From Firmicutes bacterium TM09-10 (GTDB lineage Bacteria > Bacillota > Clostridia > Lachnospirales > Lachnospiraceae), in contig QUKC01000017.1 of assembly GCA_003481005.1 (NCBI GenBank), forward strand, positions 1 to 64,000: DNA of 64,000 nt, read 5' to 3'. A model generated the notes under the pieces. The model was given only the letters and a program-made list of their open reading frames with translations, searched no databases and was not told the origin of the DNA. The position numbers were made by a program, and so were the translations under genes. Below, one piece after another: positions 32,412-40,842 of the stretch; within the stretch, counting starts at the first letter, position 1; every line of letters begins with the position of its first letter.

Positions 32412-34343
32412 ATGAAGTTTTTACTGGCGGCACTGAACGCAAAATATATTCATTCCAATCCGGCGCTTTACAGTCTGCGGGCCTATGCGGAAAAATACCA
32501 TCCGGAGGCCGCGGCACAGGTGGAGCTTGCCGAGTATACGATCAATCAGACGGTGGAGGAAATCCTTGCCGATCTTTATGAGAGAAAGCCGGAGGCAGTG
32601 GCGTTTTCCTGTTATATCTGGAATTGGAAAATGATGCAGGAGGTCATTTCCGAGCTGCATCAGGTGCGTCCCGAGCTGCCCATCTGGCTGGGCGGTCCGG
32701 AGGTATCCTATCATGCGGAGGAGGTTCTGGAGCAATTCCCGTTTCTGACCGGCGTCATGGTTGGCGAGGGCGAGGTGACGTTTTCAGAACTTTTGACCTT
32801 TTACGAAAAAAAGAGCAGCGGACGGTATTCGGAACAGCAGCAGCTGCAGATTGTGGCATTCTGGCCGGGCGCAATCAAACAGGCCGGGCTGGACAGTATT
32901 GCAGGTATTGTTTATCGAGATCCGATCACCGGGGAGCTTGTACGGACAAAGGAGCGCTCCCTGACCAATATCAGTGAGATCCCGTTTTTTTATAAGGATA
33001 TGAAGGATTTTGCCAATCGGATCGTTTATTATGAATCCAGCCGCGGATGTCCGTTTCGGTGCGGTTACTGTCTGTCCTCGATTGACAAACGGGTACGCCT
33101 GAGAGATCTGGCACTGGTAAAAGAGGAGCTGAAGTTTTTCCTTGATCAAAAGGTTCCGCAGGTGAAATTTATTGACAGAACCTTCAACTGTAATCATCAG
33201 CACGCAATGGAAATCTGGAAATATATTCAAGAGCACGATAATGGAATTACGAATTTCCATTTTGAGATCTCGGCAGATCTGCTGAACGGAGAAGAGCTGG
33301 CGCTTCTGGCAAAAATGCGCCCCGGTCTGGTTCAGCTGGAAATCGGTGTGCAGTCCACGAATCTGCAAACCCTTGAAGCGGTCAGACGGCATACAAATCT
33401 GGATAAGCTGCGGCATGCAGTGGTACGGATCCATTCCGAATATAATATTCATGTGCACCTGGATCTGATCGCAGGACTTCCTTATGAAGATATGGGAAGC
33501 TTTATCCGGTCCTTTAATGATGTATACAGCATGAGGCCACAGCAGCTGCAGCTCGGGTTTCTGAAGGTATTAAAAGGCTCCTATCTGGAAGAAATGGCAC
33601 AGACCTATGGGATCGTGTACCAGAGCTGTCCGCCCTATGAGGTCTTGTATACAAAATGGCTGAGCTATGGGGATATCATCCGGTTAAAGCGGGTGGAGGA
33701 AATGGTGGAACTGTATTATAACAGCAATCAGTTCACACATTTGATTCCGGTTCTGCAGAGCCGCTTTGAAAATCCCTTTGCAATGTATGATAAATTGGCT
33801 GATTTTTATCATGAAAAAGGATATTTTGTCCATACGCCTGCCAGAGCTTACCGCTACCAGGTGCTTTTGGAGTTTGCACAGCAGGAAGACCCGGATGGGA
33901 TGGAGTTATACCGGGAGCTGGCGGTGTATGATCTGTATCTGCGGGAAAATGCGAAGAGCCGCCCGGCATTTGCATTGGACGAAAAACCGTATCATGATCA
34001 GATCGTCGAGTTTTATCAGGAAGAAGAGAAAAACCGCGCATACCTGCCGGGGTATGAGGAATATCATGCCAGACAGTTGCAGCGCATGACCCATCTGGAG
34101 GTATTTTCCTGGCCGGTACAGAAAAAGGCGTGGGAGCTGATCAGTATGTTGAAAAGAGGCGAGGTTCCGGAGACGAAAACGGCAATTTTATTCGATTATC
34201 AAAACCGGGATCGCCTGACGGACAATGCGGGAACAGCGGTGGTAGAGCTGCCGACCGCTGCGGACGCAAAACCGACAGCCGGACAGGCGACCGCCGCGGA
34301 CGCAGAAGCAGTCGCCGCGACAGGAAAGGGGGCAGCCGATTGA
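32412..34343 (+). CDS. B12-binding-domain radical SAM protein (DUF4080 C-terminus)
   Basis: 643 aa. N-terminal cobalamin-binding-like Rossmann domain (about 1-135: LLAALNAKYIHSNPALYSLR, WLGGPEVS). Radical SAM core with CPFRCGYC (CxxxCxxC, about 216-223) binding the [4Fe-4S] cluster, then a C-terminal DUF4080 region. The last 60 residues are Ala/Thr-rich and low complexity. No DxHxxG cobalamin motif is obvious, common in this subgroup. Substrate unknown. The stop overlaps the nth start (TTGA). Confidence 0.9.
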   Translation: MKFLLAALNAKYIHSNPALYSLRAYAEKYHPEAAAQVELAEYTINQTVEEILADLYERKPEAVAFSCYIWNWKMMQEVISELHQVRPELPIWLGGPEVSYHAEEVLEQFPFLTGVMVGEGEVTFSELLTFYEKKSSGRYSEQQQLQIVAFWPGAIKQAGLDSIAGIVYRDPITGELVRTKERSLTNISEIPFFYKDMKDFANRIVYYESSRGCPFRCGYCLSSIDKRVRLRDLALVKEELKFFLDQKVPQVKFIDRTFNCNHQHAMEIWKYIQEHDNGITNFHFEISADLLNGEELALLAKMRPGLVQLEIGVQSTNLQTLEAVRRHTNLDKLRHAVVRIHSEYNIHVHLDLIAGLPYEDMGSFIRSFNDVYSMRPQQLQLGFLKVLKGSYLEEMAQTYGIVYQSCPPYEVLYTKWLSYGDIIRLKRVEEMVELYYNSNQFTHLIPVLQSRFENPFAMYDKLADFYHEKGYFVHTPARAYRYQVLLEFAQQEDPDGMELYRELAVYDLYLRENAKSRPAFALDEKPYHDQIVEFYQEEEKNRAYLPGYEEYHARQLQRMTHLEVFSWPVQKKAWELISMLKRGEVPETKTAILFDYQNRDRLTDNAGTAVVELPTAADAKPTAGQATAADAEAVAATGKGAAD

Positions 34344-34996
34344 ACGCACACACGAAAGCCATTTTGGATCAGCTCGACACCCACTACGGGAGAGAATATA
34401 TCTGCTACCTCAACCATGAAAACGCCTGGCAGCTTTTGATCGCGACGATGCTGAGCGCGCAGTGCACAGATGCCAGAGTCAATATTGTCACGAAAGATCT
34501 GTTTGTGAAATATCCGTCGGTTGAAGCCTTTGCGGAGGCGGATTTAAAAGAGCTGGAGCAGGATATCCGTCCGACCGGTTTTTATCATAATAAAGCGAAA
34601 AATATCATTGCCTGCTGTCAGAGGCTGATGGCATTGCATGACGGCGAGGTCCCCTCCGGGCTGGAGGAGCTGACGGCGCTGCCGGGAGTCGGACGTAAGA
34701 CGGCAAATGTTATCCGCGGCAATATTTTCCACGAGCCAAGCGTTGTGGTGGATACCCATGTGAAGCGGATTTCCAAAAAGCTGGGGCTGACAAAAGAGGA
34801 CGACCCGGAAAAAGTGGAATATGAGCTGATGAAGGTATTACCGAAGGATCATTGGATTTTGTACAATATTCAGATTATTACGCTGGGGCGGACCATCTGC
34901 AAGGCACCGACGCCGAAATGCGGGGAATGTTTTCTGACGGAATGGTGTAAGGATTATCAGAACCGTCAAAAAAAGGAGAGCAGGAAAAAGAAGTGA
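34340..34996 (+). CDS. nth: Endonuclease III
   Basis: 218 aa from TTG 34340, chosen because GGGGG lies just upstream, it overlaps the previous stop, and the family begins here; the longer open frame is out of frame with the radical SAM coding sequence. Helix-hairpin-helix LPGVGRKTANVI with catalytic Lys, Asp in VDTHVKR, and the C-x6-C-x2-C-x5-C cluster (CKAPTPKCGECFLTEWC). DNA glycosylase/AP lyase for oxidised pyrimidines. Confidence 0.96.
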   Translation: MNAHTKAILDQLDTHYGREYICYLNHENAWQLLIATMLSAQCTDARVNIVTKDLFVKYPSVEAFAEADLKELEQDIRPTGFYHNKAKNIIACCQRLMALHDGEVPSGLEELTALPGVGRKTANVIRGNIFHEPSVVVDTHVKRISKKLGLTKEDDPEKVEYELMKVLPKDHWILYNIQIITLGRTICKAPTPKCGECFLTEWCKDYQNRQKKESRKKK

Positions 34997-35706
34997 AAGA
35001 ATATGTGAGCGTAGATGTGGAAACCACCGGGCTTGCGCCGAAGCAGGATAAAATTATAGAAATCGGGGCAGTGCGCGTCCGGGACGGACAGATTGTCGGA
35101 AGCTTTACATGCTTTGTCAATCCGGGGCGCATATTGCCTGCGCATATCACAGAGCTGACCGGGATTTTACAGGAGCAGGTAGATGAGGCAGAGACGATGG
35201 AAAGCGTTTTGCCTGCCTTTTTGGAGTTTGCCGGAGATCTGCCCCTTGTGGGACATCGGATTTTGTTCGATTATGGGTTTTTGAAGCGCGCGGCGGTGAA
35301 TATGCGGCTGGATTTTGAACGGAGCGGCGTGGATACCCTGAAGCTTTCCAGACAGTTTTTGTCGGAGCTTCCGAGCAGAAGATTATCCGCCCTGTGCGAA
35401 CATTTCGAAATTCCGATTCAGGCGCATCGGGCGCTGGAGGACGCGAGGGCAACGCATATTTTATATGAAAAACTGCTGGAGCTTTATGGAACAGACCCGG
35501 ACCGGGCAAAGGCTTTTGAGCCGGTTCCGTTGATTTGCAAGGTAAAACGCGAATCGCCTGCGACAAAAGCTCAAAAGGAACGTCTGACAAAGCTTCTTGC
35601 GCTGCATCAGCTGACGCCGGATTACGACGTTTCCATGCTGACGAAAAACGAGGCAAGCCGTCAGATCGACCGGATTCTTGCGGCATATGGAAGCTTGCAA
35701 AAGTGA
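34993..35706 (+). CDS. DEDDh 3'-5' exonuclease (DnaQ/PolC epsilon-like)
   Basis: 237 aa, GTG start overlapping the nth stop (GTGA). Exo I VDVETTG, Exo II GHRILFDYGFL, Exo III HRALEDARAT (DEDDh). C-terminal extension (about 175-237) of unknown role with a small helical domain. Probably works with nth in repair or as a proofreading/nick-processing exonuclease. Confidence 0.9.
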   Translation: MKEYVSVDVETTGLAPKQDKIIEIGAVRVRDGQIVGSFTCFVNPGRILPAHITELTGILQEQVDEAETMESVLPAFLEFAGDLPLVGHRILFDYGFLKRAAVNMRLDFERSGVDTLKLSRQFLSELPSRRLSALCEHFEIPIQAHRALEDARATHILYEKLLELYGTDPDRAKAFEPVPLICKVKRESPATKAQKERLTKLLALHQLTPDYDVSMLTKNEASRQIDRILAAYGSLQK

Positions 35707-35807
35707 GGGAAGTGCTTTATAATGTGTGGAAGCGCAGCCATGGAAGATGGTGCTTCAATGCTATTTGTCAGATGTTATAAGGCAGTTTGCGGATAAAGGA
35801 GCAGAGC

Positions 35808-35909
35808 ATGAATTTCAGAAAGAAAAAGACACAGAAAATTATATCGTCGATCATCATCCTTATTCTGGTGCTGGCGATGATTGTTCCTACATTGCTGTCG
35901 TTTTTATAA
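35808..35909 (+). CDS. 33-residue single-span membrane protein
   Basis: MNFRKKKTQKIISSIIIL followed by ILVLAMIVPTLLSFL. Basic N-terminus and one membrane helix; AAAGGAG ribosome site 7 bases before the ATG. Layout resembles the short DUF4044-like proteins of Firmicutes. It overlaps no other real gene and lies 23 bases upstream of vanW-like gene. Below common gene-caller limits. Confidence 0.7.
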   Translation: MNFRKKKTQKIISSIIILILVLAMIVPTLLSFL

Positions 35910-35932
35910 GCGGCATAGAAAGGAATTTTAAA

Positions 35933-37486
35933 ATGAATCGAATGAAAACCGTACTGATGACGGCAGCCATGCTGGTGTGTGTGTTTGCGTGCACGGCGGT
36001 GGCAGGAAAGACTGTATACGCAGCGCCGAACGATACCATCCAGACCGGGATTTCGGCAGATGGCATGGATCTTTCCGGAATGACACAGGAACAGGCACAG
36101 GGGGCGGTTCAGAGCTATGTGAACGAACTCGGACAGGCACAGGTGCAGCTGCAGGCGCAGGATGGACAGAGTGTATCTATCAGCCTTTCTGAGTTGGGAA
36201 TTTCCTGGAAAAACCCGGAGCTTGTTTCGGAAGCAGTGTCCCTTGGAAAAAAGGGAAATATTGTAGCGCGCTATAAGGCGGAAAAGGATCTGCAGAATAA
36301 AGGAAAGAATTACCCCGTTGTTCTGGATTTTGATAAAGAAGCGATTCGTCAGGCTGTGACGGAGCGCTGCAGTAAATTTAATGTGGAAGCGATCGATGCG
36401 CACCTGACACGGGTTGACGGATCCTTTCAGATCGAAGATGGACAGACCGGATATGTGGTAGATGAAAATGCGTCCGTAGCTGCGATCTACGATTATCTTA
36501 CGGGCTCCTGGGTCAAAGGGGAAAACGGAAGCGTTGCCCTCGTAATGGCAGTGGATGAGCCCAAGGGAAAAACAGAAGAGCTTGCGAAGGTAAAAGATGT
36601 GCTCGGAACATTTACGACAAGCTATTCGACCTCCGGTGCGTCCCGCAGCAAAAATGTTGCAAATGGCTGCAGCCTGATCAACGGAACAACTTTGTATCCC
36701 GGCGATACGTTTTCTACCTATAATACAGTGAAGCCCTTCTCTACCGAAAACGGTTACGAGATGGCGGGTTCTTATCTGAACGGCAAGGTGGTAGACAGCA
36801 TCGGCGGCGGTATCTGTCAGGTATCCACAACGCTGTACAATGCGGTTCTGCGGGCAGAGCTGGAAGTGACAGAACGTCACAATCATTCCATGATCGTAAC
36901 CTATGTAGATCCGTCTGCGGATGCGGCGATTGCAGAATCCTCCGGCAAGGATTTTGTATTTGTGAATAATACGGATTATCCGATTTATATCGAAGGACAT
37001 ACGGCAGATAAAAAGATTACATTTACGATCTATGGTGTAGAGACGAGAGCAAAAAACCGCACTGTAGCTTATGAGAGTGAAGTGATTGAGAAAAAGGTTC
37101 CGGAAGCGGATCAGATCATAGCGGACGCTTCCCAGCCTATCGGCGTCATCAGCGTCAGCAGCGCACATATCGGCTACAAGGCAAGACTCTGGAAGATTGT
37201 AAAGGAAAACGGTGTGGAAGTCAGCCGGGAGCAGGTCAACAGCAGCAACTACAAGATGAGCCCCAGAACGGCAACCGTCGGAATTGCTTCTCCGGATCCG
37301 AATGCGACCAGCCAGATGCAGGCGGCCATTGCGACCAGCAGCATTGATACGGTCAAAGCGACCATTTCCAATATCAAAGCGCAGCAGGCAGCAGCGGCGG
37401 CATTGACACCGGAGCAGCTGCAGGCGATCGCAGAGGCTCAGGCGCAGGCTGCACAGGCGCAGCAGGACGCAGCGGCGGGAAACTAA
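35933..37486 (+). CDS. VanW family protein, secreted or membrane bound
   Basis: 517 aa from ATG 35933 (AAAGGA site). Signal peptide (about 1-32, ending near TVYA). Residues about 40-250 contain two putative peptidoglycan-binding-4 type repeats (SADGMDLSGMTQEQA). The VanW domain follows (TFSTYNTVKPFSTENGYEMAGS, GGGICQVSTTLYNAVLRAEL, ERHNHS), then a G5-like linker and an Ala/Gln-rich tail (about 455-517). Cell-wall role likely, mechanism unknown; not evidence of vancomycin resistance. Confidence 0.92.
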   Translation: MNRMKTVLMTAAMLVCVFACTAVAGKTVYAAPNDTIQTGISADGMDLSGMTQEQAQGAVQSYVNELGQAQVQLQAQDGQSVSISLSELGISWKNPELVSEAVSLGKKGNIVARYKAEKDLQNKGKNYPVVLDFDKEAIRQAVTERCSKFNVEAIDAHLTRVDGSFQIEDGQTGYVVDENASVAAIYDYLTGSWVKGENGSVALVMAVDEPKGKTEELAKVKDVLGTFTTSYSTSGASRSKNVANGCSLINGTTLYPGDTFSTYNTVKPFSTENGYEMAGSYLNGKVVDSIGGGICQVSTTLYNAVLRAELEVTERHNHSMIVTYVDPSADAAIAESSGKDFVFVNNTDYPIYIEGHTADKKITFTIYGVETRAKNRTVAYESEVIEKKVPEADQIIADASQPIGVISVSSAHIGYKARLWKIVKENGVEVSREQVNSSNYKMSPRTATVGIASPDPNATSQMQAAIATSSIDTVKATISNIKAQQAAAAALTPEQLQAIAEAQAQAAQAQQDAAAGN

Positions 37487-37512
37487 GCACCGGATTATAA
37501 AGCAGAGCGGAT

Positions 37513-37550
37513 GGCAGAGCCGGGCTGGAGGTCCGGCTCTGCCATGCTTT
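37513..37550 (+). terminator. Terminator after VanW gene
   Basis: Perfect 11-base stem GGCAGAGCCGG (37513-37523) with CCGGCTCTGCC (37533-37543); only a short T-rich tail (ATGCTTTG). Confidence 0.6.
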
Positions 37551-37582
37551 GATACGATGGTATTCGGAATGGAGAAAAGCTT

Positions 37583-38602
37583 ATGAAAACAGGGAACGTA
37601 ACGGGAAACGTTTATAAACGCAGCGTTCATCGAAAAATAGAAACAAACGGCATAGGGGTGAAAGGCGCAGAGTATGGGGAAGGCTGCGCCTTTCTCACGT
37701 CTGAGAATGTGGATAAAGCGCCGGAAAAAGCGAAGCAGCTGTGGATTACGGCGCAGAGTCTGTCTGTCTGGTCCGGAGCAGAGGGAGCCAAACTTTGCGT
37801 TTATGAGGCAGTAAACCGCGCAGCAGCGACAGCAGTGGGAAAAGGAGAAGCAAAGGTGCGCATGGTGTCCATGCAGCTGATGCTTCCGGCAGACTGTCAA
37901 GAGCAGGAGCTGCAGAAGATGACTGCCGCAGCGCAGGAAGCAGCGCAGAAACTGCAGGTTACGCTCGCGGATGTGAAAGTGCATGTGTCCGGTGCAGTCA
38001 TTGCGCCTGTTGCGACAGCAGAGGCGCTTGCAGAAGTGTGGACTGCGCCTGCAGGCGCTGCGCTGTCGGCGCGCGCCGGTCAGCAGATTGTAATGACGAA
38101 ATGGGCGGGACTGGCAGGAACTGTCCGCCTGGAAAAAACATACCGGGAAGCCCTTTTGAAGCGCTATCCTGCGCAGCTTCTGGACGACGTAGCACAGCTG
38201 GAGCAGCACTTTTCGATTTTACCGGAGGCTGCAGTCGCCGGTAAGTCCGGCGTCGGACTTGCCTGTGCAGTATCGGAAGGCGGTGTATTCCATGCACTCT
38301 GGACACTGGCAGAGCAGGCCGGGACCGGACTGGAGGTATCTTTAAAGAAGATTCCCATCCGACAGGAAACAGTAGAAATCTGTAATGAGCTGGACATCAA
38401 TCCCTATGAGCTGTCCGGAAACGGCAGTCTGCTGTTTGTGACCGATCAGGGCGAGATGCTGGCAGAGCAGCTGCAGCAGCAGAAAATCCCGGCGGCGGTG
38501 ATCGGATTTTTGTCGGCGGACAACGATCGCGTGATTGTCAACGGAGAGGAACGAAGATTTTTAGAACCGGCGAATACGGATGCGATTTATCGGATGGAGT
38601 AG
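37583..38602 (+). CDS. AIR-synthase-related protein (HypE/ThiL-like)
   Basis: 339 aa. The C-terminal half (about 165-339) is a clear AIRS_C domain: WAGLAGTVRLEKTY, SEGGVFHALWTLAEQAGTGLEV, PIRQETVEICNELDINPYELSGNGSLLF, GEERRFLEP, as in HypE-type proteins. The N-terminal half lacks the usual ATP-binding Gly/Asp motifs and is Ala-rich. HypE's C-terminal PRVCG carrier sequence is absent, so hydrogenase maturation is unlikely. Sits just ahead of an Lrp/aminotransferase pair (41-base gap), suggesting a common transcript. Confidence 0.82.
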   Translation: MKTGNVTGNVYKRSVHRKIETNGIGVKGAEYGEGCAFLTSENVDKAPEKAKQLWITAQSLSVWSGAEGAKLCVYEAVNRAAATAVGKGEAKVRMVSMQLMLPADCQEQELQKMTAAAQEAAQKLQVTLADVKVHVSGAVIAPVATAEALAEVWTAPAGAALSARAGQQIVMTKWAGLAGTVRLEKTYREALLKRYPAQLLDDVAQLEQHFSILPEAAVAGKSGVGLACAVSEGGVFHALWTLAEQAGTGLEVSLKKIPIRQETVEICNELDINPYELSGNGSLLFVTDQGEMLAEQLQQQKIPAAVIGFLSADNDRVIVNGEERRFLEPANTDAIYRME

Positions 38603-38643
38603 TAGAACAGTTGCCGGATACCCGGCAGGAACGGAAGAAAAAA

Positions 38644-39126
38644 ATGAGAGAAGAATTATTAAAAATTATTGAGAAAAACAGCCGGATCGATTTAAAAGAG
38701 CTGGCAGTCATCCTCGGCGTAGAGGAAATTGACGTGGTAAACGAAATGGCAGCGATGGAAGCAGAGGGCATTATCTGCGGCTATCATACACTGATTGATT
38801 GGGAAAAAACAAGCATCGAAAAGGTTTCCGCGCTGATTGAGGTTCGCGTAACACCCCAGCGCGGTCAGGGCTTTGACAGCATCGCGGAGCGGATTTACAA
38901 ATACCCGGAGGTGCATGCAGTGTACCTGATTTCCGGCGGCTTCGATCTGCTCGTAACACTGGAGGGGAAATCCCTGAAAGAGGTTTCTGCGTTTGTTTCG
39001 GATAAGCTTTCCACGCTGGACAGTATTTTGAGCACAGCGACCCATTTTATCCTGAAAAAGTATAAGGATCACGGAACGATCCTGACCCGCAAATACGAGG
39101 ACCAGAGGGAGATGATTACGCCATGA
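38644..39126 (+). CDS. Lrp/AsnC family transcriptional regulator
   Basis: 160 aa from ATG 38644 (a TTG 33 bases earlier is weaker). HTH at 1-55 (ELLKIIEKNSRIDLKELAVIL) and a RAM ligand-binding domain (about 65-145: VSALIEVRVTPQ, GFDSIAERIYKYPEV). Overlaps the aminotransferase start by 4 bases (ATGA), so it probably senses the amino acid handled by that enzyme. Confidence 0.92.
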   Translation: MREELLKIIEKNSRIDLKELAVILGVEEIDVVNEMAAMEAEGIICGYHTLIDWEKTSIEKVSALIEVRVTPQRGQGFDSIAERIYKYPEVHAVYLISGGFDLLVTLEGKSLKEVSAFVSDKLSTLDSILSTATHFILKKYKDHGTILTRKYEDQREMITP

Positions 39127-40295
39127 GAAATCCCCTTTCTGATACAATCGTTACGATTAAACCGTCCGGAATCCGGAAATTTTTCGATATCGTCAGCGAA
39201 ATGGAGGATGCGATTTCTCTGGGTGTTGGCGAGCCGGACTTCGATACTCCCTGGCACATCCGCGACGAGGGCATTTATTCTCTGGAAAAGGGACGTACCT
39301 TTTACACCTCCAATGCCGGCTTGAAGCAGCTGCGGGAGGAAATTGCGCATTATTTGAGACGCCGCTATCAGGTGTCCTATGATCCGCTGCATGAAATCAT
39401 GATTACAGTCGGCGGCTCCGAGGCCATCGATATTGCACTGCGTGCGATGGTAAATCCGGGAGACGAGGTGCTGATTCCGCAGCCGTCCTATGTTTCCTAT
39501 GAGCCGTGCGCCGTGCTTGCAGGTGCGAAGCCGGTCATCATCCCGTTGAAAGCGGAAAACGAGTTCCGCCTGACGGCACAGGAGCTTCTGGATGCAATCA
39601 CGGAAAAGACGAAAATTCTGATTTTACCCTATCCGAACAATCCGACCGGTGCGATCATGGAACGGGAAGATCTGGAAGCGATCGCAAAGATCGTGGAAGA
39701 AAAAGATCTGTTTGTGATATCGGATGAAATTTACAGTGAGCTGACCTATAAAGGCAATCCGGTTTCCATCACACAGATTCCGGGGATGCGGGAGCGGACG
39801 GTTCTGATCAACGGATTTTCCAAGGCATATGCAATGACCGGCTGGCGTCTGGGCTATGCCTGCGGACCGGAAGTGATTTTAAAACAGATGCTCAAAATCC
39901 ATCAGTTTGCGATCATGTGTGCTCCTACGACGAGCCAGTATGCGGCGGTAGAGGCGCTGAAAAACGGCGATGACGATGTAGCGGAAATGCGCGAACAGTA
40001 CAATCAGCGCAGACGCTATCTGCTGCATGCCTTTGCAGAAATGGGGCTGCCCTGCTTCGAGCCTTACGGCGCGTTTTATGTGTTCCCCTGTATCAGGGAA
40101 TTCGGCATGACCAGCGATGAGTTTGCGACGCGTTTTCTGCAGGAAGAAAAGGTTGCAGTCGTGCCGGGCACGGCGTTTGGGGACAGCGGCGAGGGCTACA
40201 TCCGTATTTCCTACGCTTATTCCCTGGAAAATCTGAAAGTTGCGATCGGACGGCTGTCGCATTTTGTAAAAAAACTGAAAGCGGAAAAGGAATGA
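39123..40295 (+). CDS. Class I/II PLP-dependent aminotransferase
   Basis: 390 aa. Motifs: LGVGEPDFDTP, YTSNAGLKQLREEI, LPYPNNPTGAIM, ISDEIYSELTY, and the PLP lysine in INGFSKAYAMTGWRLGY. C-terminal Arg in GYIRISYAYS. Aspartate/aromatic aminotransferase-like; exact substrate undetermined. Translationally coupled to the Lrp regulator. Confidence 0.93.
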   Translation: MRNPLSDTIVTIKPSGIRKFFDIVSEMEDAISLGVGEPDFDTPWHIRDEGIYSLEKGRTFYTSNAGLKQLREEIAHYLRRRYQVSYDPLHEIMITVGGSEAIDIALRAMVNPGDEVLIPQPSYVSYEPCAVLAGAKPVIIPLKAENEFRLTAQELLDAITEKTKILILPYPNNPTGAIMEREDLEAIAKIVEEKDLFVISDEIYSELTYKGNPVSITQIPGMRERTVLINGFSKAYAMTGWRLGYACGPEVILKQMLKIHQFAIMCAPTTSQYAAVEALKNGDDDVAEMREQYNQRRRYLLHAFAEMGLPCFEPYGAFYVFPCIREFGMTSDEFATRFLQEEKVAVVPGTAFGDSGEGYIRISYAYSLENLKVAIGRLSHFVKKLKAEKE

Positions 40296-40302
40296 TAAAG
40301 AT

Positions 40303-40824
40303 ATGTTAAACATCGTATTGCATCAGCCGGAAATCCCGGCGAATACGGGAAATATCGGAAGAACCTGCGTCGCGACCGGGACGGTTCTGCATCTGATTGA
40401 GCCGCTGGGCTTTTCTTTGAGTGAAAAACAGTTAAAGCGCGCAGGTATGGATTACTGGAATCTGCTGGATGTGCGCCGCTACATCAATTTTGCGGACTTT
40501 CTGGAAAAAAATCCGACGCTTGTAAGCGGCGAGCCGGATGCGCCGAAGATCTGGATGGCGACGACGAAAGCGCATCAGGTTTACAGCGATGTAAAGATCG
40601 GACCGGACGATTATATTATGTTCGGCAAGGAGAGTGCCGGAATTCCGGAGGAAATCCTTGTGGAGTATGAAAAGAGCTGTATCCGCATTCCGATGGGACA
40701 GGATATCCGTTCCCTGAACCTGTCAAACTCCGTGGCCATCGTTTTGTATGAAGCGCTGCGCCAGAATCATTTTGCTGGGTTACAGGAAAGCGGAGAGCTG
40801 CATCGGCTGCACTGGAAAGCGTAG
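40303..40824 (+). CDS. trmL: tRNA (cytidine/uridine-34 2'-O)-methyltransferase TrmL
   Basis: 173 aa SPOUT methyltransferase. Begins LNIVLHQPEIPANTGNIGRTC; knot motifs FGKESAGIPEEIL and IPMGQDIRSLNLSNSVAIVLYEALRQ bind SAM. Methylates the wobble ribose of certain leucine tRNAs. Seven bases after the aminotransferase. Confidence 0.95.
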   Translation: MLNIVLHQPEIPANTGNIGRTCVATGTVLHLIEPLGFSLSEKQLKRAGMDYWNLLDVRRYINFADFLEKNPTLVSGEPDAPKIWMATTKAHQVYSDVKIGPDDYIMFGKESAGIPEEILVEYEKSCIRIPMGQDIRSLNLSNSVAIVLYEALRQNHFAGLQESGELHRLHWKA

Positions 40825-40842
40825 GGCATTCTACCCTACGCT
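40818..40842. terminator. Convergent hairpin between trmL and histidine kinase
   Basis: AGCGTAGGG (40818-40826) pairs with CCCTACGCT (40834-40842). It covers both stop codons and lacks a T tract, so termination is inferred from position. Confidence 0.5.

Noticed and set aside
35933..37486. VanW as a glycopeptide-resistance gene
   Set aside because: No vanHAX or vanRS genes are nearby; VanW domains are common in Clostridia without resistance.
35768..38209. 813-codon open frame on the minus strand
   Set aside because: It lies opposite the VanW and AIR-synthase-like genes, whose products match known families; the reverse frame has Cys/His/Arg-rich composition typical of antisense shadows and no ribosome site.
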